A DNA stretch of 64,000 nt from Porphyromonas sp. HMSC065F10 (GCF_001808555.1 NZ_KV793752.1:63834-127833); one strand, 5' to 3'. Shown: positions 45,002 to 55,333, counted from the stretch's first letter. Notes: generated by a model from the sequence alone, not told the origin. Translations and numbers: made by a program.

Positions 45002-46536
45002 CGCTTCAGGAGGCACTGAAGAGGGCGTTTGGGTACGATAGCTTCAGACCCAATCAAGAAGAAGCCTGCCGAAACCTCCTCCAGGGTCGTGATCAGTTGG
45101 TCATTTTGCCCACAGGAGGCGGTAAGTCCATCTGCTACCAGCTTCCCGCCCTTCTGCGTGACGGGTGCGCCATTGTGGTCTCTCCGCTCATTGCGCTGAT
45201 GAGAGATCAGATTGATGCGCTCAATCGTCATCACATCCCCTCTGCCACCATCAATAGCTCTATGCCCGATGCTGCCCGGCGTCAGGTGCTTCTGCTTTTA
45301 CTCAAGGAGAAGCTGAAGCTGCTCTACATCAGCCCTGAGACCTTGATGTCCCAGACAGGGGAGTACATCCTTCGGAGTGCTAAGATCTCTTTCTTTGCCA
45401 TTGACGAGGCACACTGCATCAGTCAGTGGGGACACGACTTCAGACCTGAGTACTCACAGCTTGGTTTCCTTAAGCAGAGATATCCCGATCACCCGATCAT
45501 CGCACTCACTGCGACAGCGGATCCTGCAACCCGTAAGGACATAGTGAATAAGCTGCAGCTGGCTGATCCCCTCGAGATTGTCGGCGACTTTGATCGACCC
45601 AACATTCACATAACGGTACGCAGAGGGGTAAGGAAGAGGGAAAAGCTGAGGGAGATAGCAGACTTTATTGATGAGCGTGGCGCCCTCTCCAGTGGGATCA
45701 TCTACTGCACCAAGCGGAAGGACACCGAGATGCTATCCGACTACCTCAATGGTCAGAATATCCATGCTCTCCCTTACCACGCATCCATGTCTCCCGAGTC
45801 TCGACTCATCGTACACAGAGCGTTCCTCTCCGGTCAGGTACAGGTCGTGTGCGCTACAGTTGCCTTCGGTATGGGGATTGATAAGCCTGATGTCAGATGG
45901 GTGATCCACTATAGTATGCCCATGAATATAGAGCAGTACTATCAGGAGATCGGGCGTGTAGGAAGGGATGGTCAGCCGGCAGAGGCAGTGATGTACTACT
46001 CCTATGGTGACCTTAAGATCCTTGAGTTGCTTATGAAAGACTCCTCCAACGAGGATCTCAATAGAGCCAAGATGGAGTATATGAAGCGCTTCTGTGAAGC
46101 TACCGTCTGCCGACGTAAGATCCTACTCGGATACTTCGGGCAGGAGACAGCGGAGGTCTGCAACAACTGCGACATATGCCTCTTACCACCGGAAGCAACC
46201 TTTGATGGTACGATATATGCTCAAAAGGTTATGAGTACCATCGTGAGGGCACAGGAGACAATCACTGTGGAGGATGTGGCAAATATCCTGATAGGATCAC
46301 AACGGAGAGAGCTATGGGATAGAGGTCTCAGCAGACTGACCACCTTTGGGATCGGAAAGGAGGAGACTTGGTTGGCATGGCGTGAGTATGTCTACCAAAT
46401 GGCTCAGAATGGTCTCATCGCCATTGACTATAGCAAGGGCTGTCGCCTTACGATGACCAAGCTCGGCTGGGAAGTGTTGCGTGGGGAGAGCACGCTGACG
46501 CTAACAAAGTTCACCCCTTATCGTAAGAAGGCGTGA
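44998..46536 (+). CDS. recQ: RecQ-family ATP-dependent DNA helicase (short form)
   Basis: 3'-5' superfamily 2 DNA helicase in recombination and repair. The 512-aa protein has motif 0 (FRPNQEEACRNLL), Walker A PTGGGKSICYQLPAL, DEAH, the SF2 motif FGMGIDKPDVRWVIH and QEIGRVGRDGQPA. Then comes the zinc-binding region with four cysteines in FCEATVCRRK...VCNNCDICL and a winged-helix. The HRDC domain found in about 600-aa RecQ proteins is missing. Confidence 0.95.
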   Translation: MTLQEALKRAFGYDSFRPNQEEACRNLLQGRDQLVILPTGGGKSICYQLPALLRDGCAIVVSPLIALMRDQIDALNRHHIPSATINSSMPDAARRQVLLLLLKEKLKLLYISPETLMSQTGEYILRSAKISFFAIDEAHCISQWGHDFRPEYSQLGFLKQRYPDHPIIALTATADPATRKDIVNKLQLADPLEIVGDFDRPNIHITVRRGVRKREKLREIADFIDERGALSSGIIYCTKRKDTEMLSDYLNGQNIHALPYHASMSPESRLIVHRAFLSGQVQVVCATVAFGMGIDKPDVRWVIHYSMPMNIEQYYQEIGRVGRDGQPAEAVMYYSYGDLKILELLMKDSSNEDLNRAKMEYMKRFCEATVCRRKILLGYFGQETAEVCNNCDICLLPPEATFDGTIYAQKVMSTIVRAQETITVEDVANILIGSQRRELWDRGLSRLTTFGIGKEETWLAWREYVYQMAQNGLIAIDYSKGCRLTMTKLGWEVLRGESTLTLTKFTPYRKKA

Positions 46537-46628
46537 CACGACAAGCCCTATACTATAATGGCTGTCAGTGATCAAGCAGCCATCCTCACAAATAGCGATG
46601 ATAGCCCTGTACCAGGGTGCCTAAGCCC

Positions 46629-46865
46629 TTACTCCTGGTTGGGAGTTGGATCCAAGTCGTCCAGTATACGATCGACCTCCTTACCTACTTGGGCAATTTT
46701 TGTCCGGCAGTGAGTGATCAGTGCCACCGCATAGCGACTTTGGCTAAGTACCTCATCTATAGGCAGGTTGCCCTCCTCCAGATGTGAGAGCACACGCTCC
46801 GTCTCAGCAATAGCCTCATCGTAGGTCAGTGCGTCTACTTTTTCCTTGATCTCTTCTTTAGTCAT
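46629..46865 (-). CDS. xseB: Exodeoxyribonuclease VII small subunit
   Basis: Small helical subunit of exonuclease VII, 78 aa, with LTYDEAIAETERVLSHLEEG and the SQSRYAVALI helix typical of XseB. I choose ATG 46865 (MTKEEIKEKV), four bases after the xseA stop; a longer in-frame start at 46922 would overlap xseA by 53 bases. Last gene of the leuS operon. Confidence 0.93.
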   Translation of the reverse strand: MTKEEIKEKVDALTYDEAIAETERVLSHLEEGNLPIDEVLSQSRYAVALITHCRTKIAQVGKEVDRILDDLDPTPNQE

Positions 46866-46869
46866 AGGT

Positions 46870-48315
46870 CTATTGTGTCTTGTCCTTATGTATGTGGGAG
46901 ACTTGCCCCTCAATGGAGCCATCGATCATCAGGATCTGGAGGTCTGTATCGCTGTCCACCTCTTCGACCGAGGAGAGCTGACGTCCCCCCTGTAGCACAG
47001 GCAGGAACCCCCGCCTCATAATTTTCTCGGGATTATAGAGCTCTGCCAGCTTGGTATAGTTGTCCAACCGCTCCTGCTCCTGCGGGACAACCCTCGTCAG
47101 GATCGTGGATAGACGCTGGCGCCTGCTCTCAAGACCAACGGACTGAGAGCCGACATACAACCTACGATCATAGAGTAGCGAGGTAGCGCGCTTGGCGAGG
47201 GTCTCGACGCTATCACGGAGAACTTCCTGGTGACCATGCAAAGCGTTGACCAGTAACCTCTCTGAGCGCCGCATACGGTCGCTCTCTCGACGCTCAAGCG
47301 TGGACAGCACCTTACCCAGTCGCGAGGGGTGATCGACCTGTATCTGTTGCATCCGATGATACCGATCGAGGAGCAGAGTACTTAAGTGATCTCCGGCATC
47401 GACGACCCTACTTACCTGATCCTCCAAGCGATGGATCAGAAACTCTGCAGCTGCCGTGGGCGTCTTGACGGAGGTATTGGCCACATGGTCAGCTACAGAG
47501 AAGTCACGCTCATGTCCGATGGCGGTAATGATCGGCAGACAGAAGTTGGCTATATACTCACAGAGTCTGTAGTCGTCAAATGCGGACAGATCAATAGGAC
47601 TGCCCCCTCCTCGTAAGATCACCACAGCATCATACGAGTCCGCGTGATCATATATCCGATCCAAAGCACGTATCACCGTCTGAGTGGTGGTAGCGCCTTG
47701 CATCGTAGCTGGGTAGAGATCAAAGTGAAAGAGATCGGCAAGATTGCTCTTCCGCATTTGATCCTTGAAGTCACCCCACCCTGCTGCGGTCGCAGAGGAT
47801 ATGACAGCTATCCTCTGGGTAAGTGTCGGGAGAGTACACTGCTCCTTATTGAGATCAATAATACCATCCCTTCTTAGCCTCTCAATCGTCTCGCGGCGGA
47901 TGCGCTCCAGATTGCCCAGAGTGTGATTAGGGTCAATATCTTGAATATTGAGGGAGAAACCATACAGCCCGTGAAAGGAGACACTCACAGTCATCAGGAG
48001 CTCCATCCCTGCACGCGGATAGTCCCCGGTCACGTCACAGAAGCGCTGCATCACCCGAGCAGCATTACCTGCCCAGATAGTGGCTCGTGAGGAGGCAACT
48101 TTTCGCCCACTCGTGTCCGTCTCTGTCAGCTCCAGGTAGTAGTGTCCTGAGGAAGCATTTGAATTAATGCTCGCCACCTCGGCCACGATCCTGTAGTATC
48201 CTTTGAAGCTCGTCTCGAGAGCACGACGTACGCTACCGAGCAATTCACTCAGCTTATACGCCTTTACCTCCTCTTCGTTCTCAAAGAGACTTATCCTCGA
48301 TGCTCCCACGCTCAT
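46870..48315 (-). CDS. xseA: Exodeoxyribonuclease VII large subunit
   Basis: Catalytic large subunit of exonuclease VII, which degrades single-stranded DNA in both directions. The 481-aa protein has an N-terminal OB fold (YRIVAEVASINSNASSGHYYL, ATIWAG), the core QRIAVISSATAAGWGDFKDQ, RGGGSPIDLSAFDDY and ITAIGHERDFSVADHVAN, then a long coiled-coil C-terminus. It is translated between rdgB and xseB. Confidence 0.95.
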   Translation of the reverse strand: MSVGASRISLFENEEEVKAYKLSELLGSVRRALETSFKGYYRIVAEVASINSNASSGHYYLELTETDTSGRKVASSRATIWAGNAARVMQRFCDVTGDYPRAGMELLMTVSVSFHGLYGFSLNIQDIDPNHTLGNLERIRRETIERLRRDGIIDLNKEQCTLPTLTQRIAVISSATAAGWGDFKDQMRKSNLADLFHFDLYPATMQGATTTQTVIRALDRIYDHADSYDAVVILRGGGSPIDLSAFDDYRLCEYIANFCLPIITAIGHERDFSVADHVANTSVKTPTAAAEFLIHRLEDQVSRVVDAGDHLSTLLLDRYHRMQQIQVDHPSRLGKVLSTLERRESDRMRRSERLLVNALHGHQEVLRDSVETLAKRATSLLYDRRLYVGSQSVGLESRRQRLSTILTRVVPQEQERLDNYTKLAELYNPEKIMRRGFLPVLQGGRQLSSVEEVDSDTDLQILMIDGSIEGQVSHIHKDKTQ

Positions 48316-48331
48316 GGACGGATATTGTTGA

Positions 48332-48928
48332 CTATAGTGACCTTAAGAAATGGATCAGTGCCTCTGTGGCTCTCCCTCTGTGGCTGATGCGATTCTTCTC
48401 TTCCTCACTCATCTCCGCAAAGGTGCGATCAAATCCCTCAGGGCGAAAGACCGGGTCATAGCCAAATCCACCCTCCCCCTGAGGCGTTTCCGTAATCACA
48501 CCGCGGACCTCGCCCTCAAAGCAGTGCTGCTGATCATCCAAGATCAGAGTGATGACAGTCCGGAAGACTGCGCTCCGGTCCTCTACTCCATCAATCTCGT
48601 GTAGGAGCTTCCGGATGTTATCTTCCGGACGGCACTCCGGTCCTGCATAGCGAGCAGTATAGACGCCGGGGCGACCATCAAGAGCTACCACCTCGAGACC
48701 GGTGTCATCAGCGAAGCAGTCCATGTGGTGACGCTGATGACAAGTCTGAGCCTTGATCATAGAGTTCTCGCGGATCGTCGTCCCCGTCTCCTCTATCTCC
48801 TCATCATCGCCCATCTCGTGGAGGGACACCACGTCATACGGCAGTCCCTCGAGTAGGATTAGGTCTCTTATCTCCTGAGTCTTATGCTCATTGTGAGTCG
48901 CCAAGAGCAGCCGATGTCTCTCGCACAT
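48332..48928 (-). CDS. rdgB: Non-canonical purine NTP pyrophosphatase (RdgB/HAM1)
   Basis: Hydrolyses dITP, ITP and XTP to keep them out of nucleic acids. From ATG 48928 the protein is 198 aa with LLLATHNEHKTQEI, CFADDTGLEVVALDGRPGVYTARYAG spanning the active site, GEGGFGYDPVF and EEKNRISHRGRA. Annotating from the farther in-frame start at 49036 would add a basic 36-residue piece overlapping the yitT gene, which I reject. Confidence 0.95.
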   Translation of the reverse strand: MCERHRLLLATHNEHKTQEIRDLILLEGLPYDVVSLHEMGDDEEIEETGTTIRENSMIKAQTCHQRHHMDCFADDTGLEVVALDGRPGVYTARYAGPECRPEDNIRKLLHEIDGVEDRSAVFRTVITLILDDQQHCFEGEVRGVITETPQGEGGFGYDPVFRPEGFDRTFAEMSEEEKNRISHRGRATEALIHFLRSL

Positions 48929-48938
48929 ATTACTCCGG

Positions 48939-49892
48939 TTAGTCCTCACCTTGGCTCGCCTTAGAGGCCACCTCCTCAAGCCCCTCTCTCTGTTTCTTCG
49001 TGGGCTTGACATAATTGACGTCAAAGCCCTCGCCATAGACTCCCCTCACTGGTGCCTCGGTGATAAAGGCTCGCTCGTCAATGTCCTTCACAATCCTCAT
49101 AATCGTAGCTGTCTGAGCGCGTCTGGCAATGACCATCATCACCTTCATATCAGATCCGGAGAATGCCCCTACACCCTTGAGCAGGGTCACACCGCGACCT
49201 GCCTCCTTGATGATCAGCTGACTGATCTCTTCGTACTTAGAGGAGATGATGAAGAACTGCACACACTGACGGTAGCCATTGAGGAAGAAGTCTACCGAGA
49301 GATTGCAGGTGATGATCTGGATAAAGGAGTATACCAGCTTGTCCGGATCCTGAAAGATAAACCATGAGAGTCCCACGGTGATCACATCGATCGCTAAGAG
49401 AGCACGGCCAATGGCCATATGCTTGTACTTATTGATGATTGATGCGATAATATCGGTACCACCCGTCGAGCCACCCCTTGCAAAGATCATTGCAAGGCTG
49501 AATCCGATACCGATAGATCCGATGATCACAGCCATAGCCGGATCATCGGGCAGCATCGGGGTATCAAAGAATTGTCCTGAAGCCGGTATAGAGATACCAA
49601 GGACAATCACGCTAAATACAGTGCGGATGGAGAACTTCCACCCCAGTATGATCACCGACAGGATCACTAGGATACCATTGATGATATTATAAGGCCAACC
49701 CACGTCAAAGGTCATACCGGCCTTATCACAGGCCCAAGTAATGACAGAGGCGATACCGGAGAGTCCGCCCGAGGTGATCTCGTGCGAAAAGATAAACCCT
49801 CTCCAGAAGAAGGTGTACAGGAGCAGAGTAAGGAAGATCAGGATATAATCCTCTACCTCGCGCCAGAGCTTAGCTGATTTACTTATGCCCAT
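48939..49892 (-). CDS. YitT family membrane protein (DUF161/DUF2179)
   Basis: Predicted inner-membrane protein of 317 aa with about five or six helices in the first 210 residues (IFLTLLLYTFFWRGFIF, GGLSGIASVITWA, GGSTGGTDIIASIINKY, ALLAIDVITVGLSWFIF) and a soluble DUF2179 C-terminal domain (RGVTLLKGVGAFSGSDMKVM). Function is unknown; some relatives are suspected transporters. Placed between leuS and rdgB with short gaps. Confidence 0.9.
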   Translation of the reverse strand: MGISKSAKLWREVEDYILIFLTLLLYTFFWRGFIFSHEITSGGLSGIASVITWACDKAGMTFDVGWPYNIINGILVILSVIILGWKFSIRTVFSVIVLGISIPASGQFFDTPMLPDDPAMAVIIGSIGIGFSLAMIFARGGSTGGTDIIASIINKYKHMAIGRALLAIDVITVGLSWFIFQDPDKLVYSFIQIITCNLSVDFFLNGYRQCVQFFIISSKYEEISQLIIKEAGRGVTLLKGVGAFSGSDMKVMMVIARRAQTATIMRIVKDIDERAFITEAPVRGVYGEGFDVNYVKPTKKQREGLEEVASKASQGED

Positions 49893-49930
49893 GATTTATA
49901 AGTTAAATAAAACTATTCGTGAAAGCGTCC

Positions 49931-52720
49931 TTACTTTCCAAGGACAATATTGACAATCTTATGAGGTACCACGATGACCCTCTGAGGCTCTTTACCCTCA
50001 AGGTATCGCAGAGTATCCTCAGACCGAAGCACCTCCTCCTCAATCTCTACCTTACTCATCTCTGCAGGGAGATCCATCGTGAAGCGCACCTTACCATTGA
50101 AGGATATCGGGTAGGTAATCGTGGACTCCTTGAGGAAGTCCTCATTTAGTTCCGGCCACTTGGCATCCACGACACTATCAGAGTGTCCCAGTGCATGCCA
50201 CACCTCCTCAGCGAGGTGCGGCGCAAAGGGAGAAAGCATTACGATAAAGTCCTGAAGTAATGACATTGAGGTACACTTTTGGCTCGCAAGGTCATTTGCG
50301 CAGACCATCATCGCACTCACACAGGTATTGAAGGAGTAGGACTCAATGCCCTCGGTCACCTTCTTAAGCGCAGTGTGCAGGGACTTCAGCGAGTCCTTTG
50401 ACGGCTTGTCATCGGTCACCTTTAACTCCCCTTCGTCATCAAAGAAGAAGCCATAGATGCGACGGAGGAAACGGAAGGCTCCATCGATTCCATTTGTATC
50501 CCAAGGCTTGGATTGCTCTATCGGACCGAGGAACATCTCATAGACCCTCAGGGTATCAGCGCCATACTGCTCGATGATATCGTCAGGGTTGACCACATTG
50601 AGGTACGACTTGCTCATCTTCTCCACTGCACTACCGCAGATATAGGAGCCATCGTCCTCAAGGATAAAGTCTGCATCACTAAGTTCGTGCTGAGAGGCCT
50701 TGAAGGCATCCAGATCCAGTCGGTCATTATGGACGATCCCGACCGACACATGGATCGGCTGGACCTCATAGGCATCCTTCTTACCCAGTGAGACGAAAGT
50801 ATTGGTCCCGATGACACGATAGGCAAAGCTTGACTTTCCCTGGATCATGCCTTGATTGATCAGCTTACGGAAGGGCTCATCCTCGCAGACATAGCCGAGG
50901 TCGTAAAGGAATTTATTCCAGAAGCGACTATAGATCAGGTGACCGGTCGCATGCTCTGTCCCCCCCACGTAGACGTCCACACTTCTCCAGTACTCATTAG
51001 CCTCCTTGCTGACAAGTGCCTGCCGATTGTGCGGATCCATATAGCGCAGGTAGTAGGCTGAGCTGCCGGCAAACCCGGGCATCGTGCACAACTCCAGGGG
51101 GTAGCCCTCCTTGGTACACCAGTCCTTGGCCCGTCCGAGAGGTGGCTCGCCTGACTCTGTAGGCAGATACTTGTCCACCTCGGGGAGCTCCAGTGGCAGC
51201 TCCGACTCATCCAGCGTGTAAGGGATGCCGTCCTTGTAGTAGACGGGGATCGGCTCCCCCCAGTATCTCTGTCGGCTGAATATCGCATCCCTCAGTCGGT
51301 AATTGACACGCTTGCGACCAAGCTTGTGCTCGTCTACGTAGTCCCTCATCGCAGCGATCGCCTCATCGACACTCATCCCATCGAGGAAGCCGGAGTGGAT
51401 CATCGTCCCCTCGTGACTATCAAGAGACTCCTCCCACGTTGCCGGGTCGCTCACCTCAGTGCCTCTCCCCTGTACCACTTGGATGATAGGGAGAGAGAAG
51501 TGCTTTGCAAAGGCAAAGTCTCTGGAGTCGTGAGCCGGTACTGCCATCACGGCACCGGTACCATAGCCGATGAGTACATAGTCGCTGATCCAGATCGGGA
51601 TCTCCTCGCCCGTTATTGGGTGGATGGCGTAGCTGCCGGAGAAGACTCCGGAGACCGAGTGGTCCATCATACGCTCCCTCTCGGATCGTCTCTTCGTCCG
51701 ATCAAGATAGGCCTCAACAGCCTCCCTCTGCCCAGCCGTAGTCACCTCCTGCACCAGAGGGCTCTCTGGCGCAAGCACCATAAAGGTCACCCCGTAGAGC
51801 GTATCCGCCCGCGTGGTGAAGACCGTAATCGACTCTTCACTATCCTTGAGGTGAAAAGTGATCTCCGCCCCCTCTGAGCGACCGATCCAGTTGCGCTGGG
51901 TCTCCTTGATCGAGGGTGTCCAGTCTATATGGTCCAGACCAGACAGAAGTCTCTCTGCATAAGCTGACACGCGAAGGCACCACTGCTTCATAACCTTCTG
52001 CTCCACAGGATGCCCACCGCGTACAGATAAGCCTTCACTCACCTCATCATTAGCGAGCACGGTACCAAGGGCAGGACACCAATTGACCATCGTCTCGCCT
52101 CTATAAGCGAGCCGGTAATTCATCAGCACCTCCTGCTGCTTCTTCTCATCCCATCCATTCCACTCATCAGCGCTGAACGAGAGCTCCTCAGACCCCTCGG
52201 CGCTCAGTCCTTCTGTTCCCCTCTTGGACAGGTGATCCACAAGCGTGGAGATCGGCTGAGCCTTATCCTCCTCAGTATCGTAGTAGGAGTGGAACATCTG
52301 GATAAATGCCCACTGCGTCCACTTGTAGTACTCCGGATCACAGGTCATGACCATTCGACTCCAGTCGTAAGAGAAGCCGATGTTGTCCAGCTGCTTCCTG
52401 TACCTGTCGGTATTGATCTTGGTGGTGACGGCGGGATGCTGTCCCGTCTGGATCGCATACTGCTCTGCCGGCAGACCATAGGCATCATATCCCATGGGGT
52501 GCAGGACATTGAAGCCGCAGAGTCGCTTGTACCTACTCAGTATGTCCGAGGCAATGTAGCCAAGCGGATGCCCCACATGGAGACCAGCTCCAGAGGGGTA
52601 AGGGAACATATCCAAGCAGTAAAACTTCTTCTTAGATGGCTCCTCCGTGACCTTATATATATTGTGGTCTCGCCACCAGGCTTGCCACTTTTTCTCTATC
52701 TCTGTGAAGTTGTAGGACAT
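49931..52720 (-). CDS. leuS: Leucyl-tRNA synthetase
   Basis: Class Ia aminoacyl-tRNA synthetase charging tRNA-Leu. The 929-aa protein has the HIGH-type [10 protein letters not shown], the large CP1 editing domain ([20 protein letters not shown]), the KMSKS loop at 701-705, and an anticodon-binding end. Head of the minus-strand operon leuS-yitT-rdgB-xseA-xseB, with a candidate -7 box upstream. Confidence 0.97.
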   Translation of the reverse strand: MSYNFTEIEKKWQAWWRDHNIYKVTEEPSKKKFYCLDMFPYPSGAGLHVGHPLGYIASDILSRYKRLCGFNVLHPMGYDAYGLPAEQYAIQTGQHPAVTTKINTDRYRKQLDNIGFSYDWSRMVMTCDPEYYKWTQWAFIQMFHSYYDTEEDKAQPISTLVDHLSKRGTEGLSAEGSEELSFSADEWNGWDEKKQQEVLMNYRLAYRGETMVNWCPALGTVLANDEVSEGLSVRGGHPVEQKVMKQWCLRVSAYAERLLSGLDHIDWTPSIKETQRNWIGRSEGAEITFHLKDSEESITVFTTRADTLYGVTFMVLAPESPLVQEVTTAGQREAVEAYLDRTKRRSERERMMDHSVSGVFSGSYAIHPITGEEIPIWISDYVLIGYGTGAVMAVPAHDSRDFAFAKHFSLPIIQVVQGRGTEVSDPATWEESLDSHEGTMIHSGFLDGMSVDEAIAAMRDYVDEHKLGRKRVNYRLRDAIFSRQRYWGEPIPVYYKDGIPYTLDESELPLELPEVDKYLPTESGEPPLGRAKDWCTKEGYPLELCTMPGFAGSSAYYLRYMDPHNRQALVSKEANEYWRSVDVYVGGTEHATGHLIYSRFWNKFLYDLGYVCEDEPFRKLINQGMIQGKSSFAYRVIGTNTFVSLGKKDAYEVQPIHVSVGIVHNDRLDLDAFKASQHELSDADFILEDDGSYICGSAVEKMSKSYLNVVNPDDIIEQYGADTLRVYEMFLGPIEQSKPWDTNGIDGAFRFLRRIYGFFFDDEGELKVTDDKPSKDSLKSLHTALKKVTEGIESYSFNTCVSAMMVCANDLASQKCTSMSLLQDFIVMLSPFAPHLAEEVWHALGHSDSVVDAKWPELNEDFLKESTITYPISFNGKVRFTMDLPAEMSKVEIEEEVLRSEDTLRYLEGKEPQRVIVVPHKIVNIVLGK

Positions 52721-52760
52721 AAAGCTACTCTCTTGGTCTGTCAGACTATTCTATTGCGTG

Positions 52761-52768
52761 CAAAAATA
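52761..52768 (-). promoter_or_regulatory. Candidate -7 box (TATTTTTG, minus strand) of leuS operon
   Basis: Minus strand reads TATTTTTG (fits TAnnTTTG), 40 bases before the leuS start. The 410-base gap 52721-53130 contains this site, palindromic repeat copy 2 and nothing else I can identify. Confidence 0.4.
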
Positions 52769-52972
52769 CCAAAAAAATGACAACTCTGCTTCTCAGAATG
52801 CCCACTTTTCAGTGGCTGTCGCCTCGGGATCCGCCATCTCAAGCCTTAGCCTCATAGCCAAAGCTGAGAGAGCAATTTTAATTGGATCACTGCAGGCTGA
52901 TTATCAATAGATAAAGGATCACATCAGGTCTTTCACAAAGCCAAGCGTACCTCTGCCAAATGAACACTCAGT

Positions 52973-53035
52973 CTAATATCGGTATTAGTGAATTCTTTTA
53001 CCGGTATTAGTGACGACTAATACCGGTAAAAGAAT
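52973..53035. repeat. Palindromic repeat element, copy 2
   Basis: CTAATATCGGTATTAG (52973-52988) runs into an arm at 52988-53010, then a 6-nt loop and a matching arm beginning at 53017 whose last bases diverge. The left arm is identical over 23 bases to that of copy 1 (39820-39842). It lies between pyrD (end) and leuS (start), both on the minus strand. Confidence 0.85.
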
Positions 53036-53130
53036 CGAGTGTGTCCCTGCTCCCTCTCGTCCGTCACAAACTATGGTATCTAATGGATGGACATAAGCAA
53101 AAAAAGGAGCGTCGTACAAGGGGGGGCGCC

Positions 53131-54054
53131 TTAGTCGGTGACCAGCGCCCCAACCATTTCCGTAATGGACGAGAAGTGGTGGCGGGTCATATAGTCGTCG
53201 ATCCCTGCAATTACACCGAGTGGAGCCAGAGGATCGACAAAATTCTGCGTGCCGATCTGAACTGCCGAGGCACCACATAGGATGAACTCGATCGCATCCC
53301 TCCAGTCGCAGATCCCACCAATACCTATCAGCGGCACATCGACGACCTGAGATACCTGCCACACCATCCTTAGCGCCACAGGCTTGACTGCAGGGCCTGA
53401 GAGACCACCGGTGATGGTGGAGATCTTTGGTCTCATACGCTCCGCATCCACTGCCATAGCCATAATGGTATTGATCAGCGATAGTGCATCAGCGCCCTCG
53501 TCCACAGCAGCCTGAGCAATGTCGGTGATGCTGGTCACATTGGGCGTAAGCTTGACGATGAGCGTCTTATCAAATACCCTCCGCACTGCCTTTACGATCT
53601 CGGCAGTGCCTTCGCAAGAGACACCGTAGAGCATTCCCCCATCCTTCACGTTGGGACAGGAGATATTCAGTTCGATCGCATGTATCAGGTCAAGGTCATT
53701 GAGAGCCTCTGCCACCTGCACGTAAGAGGCTATCGTTGAGCCGCTCACATTAGGGATGATCTCGGTGCCCAGCTGATTGGCCTCGGGATAGATGTGATCA
53801 ATCCAGTAGTCAAGCCCCTTATTTTGCAGCCCGACAGCATTGATCATCCCCGAGGGGGTCTCCGCCATACGCGGCTTTGGATTTCCCTGACGTGGCTCCA
53901 GCGTCACCGCTTTCGCAAAGATCCCACCCAGCTGAGAGACATCGTACACCTGATTCATCAGCACACCATCGCCAAAGGTTCCGGAGGCTGTAGTGACAGG
54001 ATTTTTCAGCACGAGACTGCCTATCCTAGTCGTTAAGTCGTTCATCTGCTTCAT
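53131..54054 (-). CDS. pyrD: Dihydroorotate dehydrogenase (NAD+), catalytic subunit
   Basis: Class 1B enzyme oxidising dihydroorotate to orotate with FMN, working with PyrK. The protein has NPVTTASGTFG, the NKGLDYWIDHIYPEA segment, AIELNISCPNVKDGG with the base cysteine probably in ISCP, and PLIGIGGICDWRDAIEF. I choose ATG 54054, which overlaps the pyrK TGA as ATGA (307 aa); GTG 54060 and ATG 54045 are also in frame. The product of this pair feeds OMP synthesis, completed by PyrF. Confidence 0.95.
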   Translation of the reverse strand: MKQMNDLTTRIGSLVLKNPVTTASGTFGDGVLMNQVYDVSQLGGIFAKAVTLEPRQGNPKPRMAETPSGMINAVGLQNKGLDYWIDHIYPEANQLGTEIIPNVSGSTIASYVQVAEALNDLDLIHAIELNISCPNVKDGGMLYGVSCEGTAEIVKAVRRVFDKTLIVKLTPNVTSITDIAQAAVDEGADALSLINTIMAMAVDAERMRPKISTITGGLSGPAVKPVALRMVWQVSQVVDVPLIGIGGICDWRDAIEFILCGASAVQIGTQNFVDPLAPLGVIAGIDDYMTRHHFSSITEMVGALVTD

Positions 54055-54821
54055 TGCCACAATAGATCCTCGATATTAAATACAGGTCCCTCCGTACAGA
54101 CGCATACATTACCACGCACAGTTGGCTCTACGCAGCAGAGACAGATACCGATGCCACAAGCCATCATATTCTCCAGAGACACTTCGCACCTGATTTTATT
54201 CCTACGGGCGATATCTGCAACCGCCTTCATCATCGGGGTGGGACCACAGCAGTATATATCAGAAAATGTCCTCTTGCCCCAGATAGTGTGCTCAGTCACG
54301 AAGCCTTGCTCGCCGAGGCTCCCATCCTCCGTAGTGATGAGGAGATCGCCCACTTCCTCAAAGGGGGCAAGATCAGGAAAAGCGCTGTCAGTACGAGCTC
54401 CGAGGAGAAAAGTCGGCTCGTATCCTTGACTGAGTAGGTGGCGACCCATCGTCAGGAGGGGGGCAATGCCCACTCCGCCACCTACCAATAGAGGACTCTC
54501 ACCGATAGGATCGCTAAAGTGGTTACCGAGGGGTCCCAGTACCTCCACGCTCGTCCCTATGGGAGCGTCTCTCAAGTAACGTGTCGCCTTGCCGGCCACT
54601 TGGATCAGTAGGTCTAAGTGCTTCTCACTCCCTCCATAAATAGAGATAGGGCGTCTCAGTAGTACCTCCGGTGCATGGATCCGTAGCTGTACGAATTGTC
54701 CGGGGGCAAAGGGTGTCACCTTAATTGCCCTATCAATAGGCTCCAAGCGTATGCCATAGAGCGTATCGCTGTAGTGTCGTATGTCGCACACGGACATCGT
54801 TAGGTCTTTCATCTGTCGCAT
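54051..54821 (-). CDS. pyrK: Dihydroorotate dehydrogenase electron-transfer subunit
   Basis: FAD and 2Fe-2S subunit that passes electrons from PyrD to NAD+. The 256-aa protein has a ferredoxin-reductase-like FAD part (RRPISIYGG), a nucleotide part (LLVGGGVGIAPLL) and a C-terminal cysteine cluster ACGIGICLCC with a later Cys in VCVCTEG. Coupled with pyrD downstream. Confidence 0.95.
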   Translation of the reverse strand: MRQMKDLTMSVCDIRHYSDTLYGIRLEPIDRAIKVTPFAPGQFVQLRIHAPEVLLRRPISIYGGSEKHLDLLIQVAGKATRYLRDAPIGTSVEVLGPLGNHFSDPIGESPLLVGGGVGIAPLLTMGRHLLSQGYEPTFLLGARTDSAFPDLAPFEEVGDLLITTEDGSLGEQGFVTEHTIWGKRTFSDIYCCGPTPMMKAVADIARRNKIRCEVSLENMMACGIGICLCCVEPTVRGNVCVCTEGPVFNIEDLLWQ

Positions 54822-54873
54822 ACATTTCGGAATGCCTCCCCCACTCGTCTATTCAAGGTTCATCTCATACTCC

Positions 54874-54881
54874 CAAATTTA
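54874..54881 (-). promoter_or_regulatory. Candidate -7 box (TAAATTTG, minus strand) of pyrK-pyrD
   Basis: Minus strand TAAATTTG fits the -7 box, 52 bases before the pyrK start. Upstream, TACATACAGA occurs twice (54957-54966 and 54979-54988) exactly 22 bases apart, possibly an operator. The 563-base gap 54822-55384 is otherwise AT-rich and holds no convincing gene. Confidence 0.4.
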
Positions 54882-55325
54882 CGATTATTACCTTATCTCC
54901 CCACACTCCAATCATAGACACCCTCGAATATCCACATAAGTAAACACTGGTATACGTACATACAGACCAAAGAATGTATACATACAGAGACGCCGCTCGG
55001 AAAACTCTCTGTCCTCGTGGACTATCCCCACCCATTCGTGGAACAATAAGCACTCTGAAATCCTCAAGGAAGCGTCTTGTAATCTGAGGTTGTATAGCCA
55101 TGAATACCATTAAGTTATAGACGAATATTTAGAATTAATTTAGCCTTTATGAACCGCAAGGATCCCTCAGTAGCTGTCTGACACGTTTTCATGAATTATA
55201 GAGTGTTGGAAACCATTAATTTAACACCATAACGATTGACACTATTCTAAGTGGCTACACACACGCATTGATACTCGTGATCGTTAATCCATCCATTCAA
55301 GTGGGATTGTATCGATGTTTACATA

Positions 55326-55333
55326 TATATTTG
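55326..55333 (+). promoter_or_regulatory. Candidate -7 box (TATATTTG) of the XRE-type regulator
   Basis: TATATTTG, followed by C, lies 51 bases before the regulator start. A TTG at 55307 is 16 bases upstream, slightly short of the normal spacing. Confidence 0.45.

Noticed and set aside
46558..46617. Two small hairpins between convergent recQ and xseB (ATGGCTG/CAGCCAT and CCCTG/CAGGG)
   Set aside because: Short stems, one with a 12-nt loop, and no T-run on either strand; not strong enough to call a terminator.
54865..55110. 81-codon minus-strand frame upstream of pyrK
   Set aside because: No recognisable features; it lies in the AT-rich regulatory gap and overlaps the predicted pyrK promoter.
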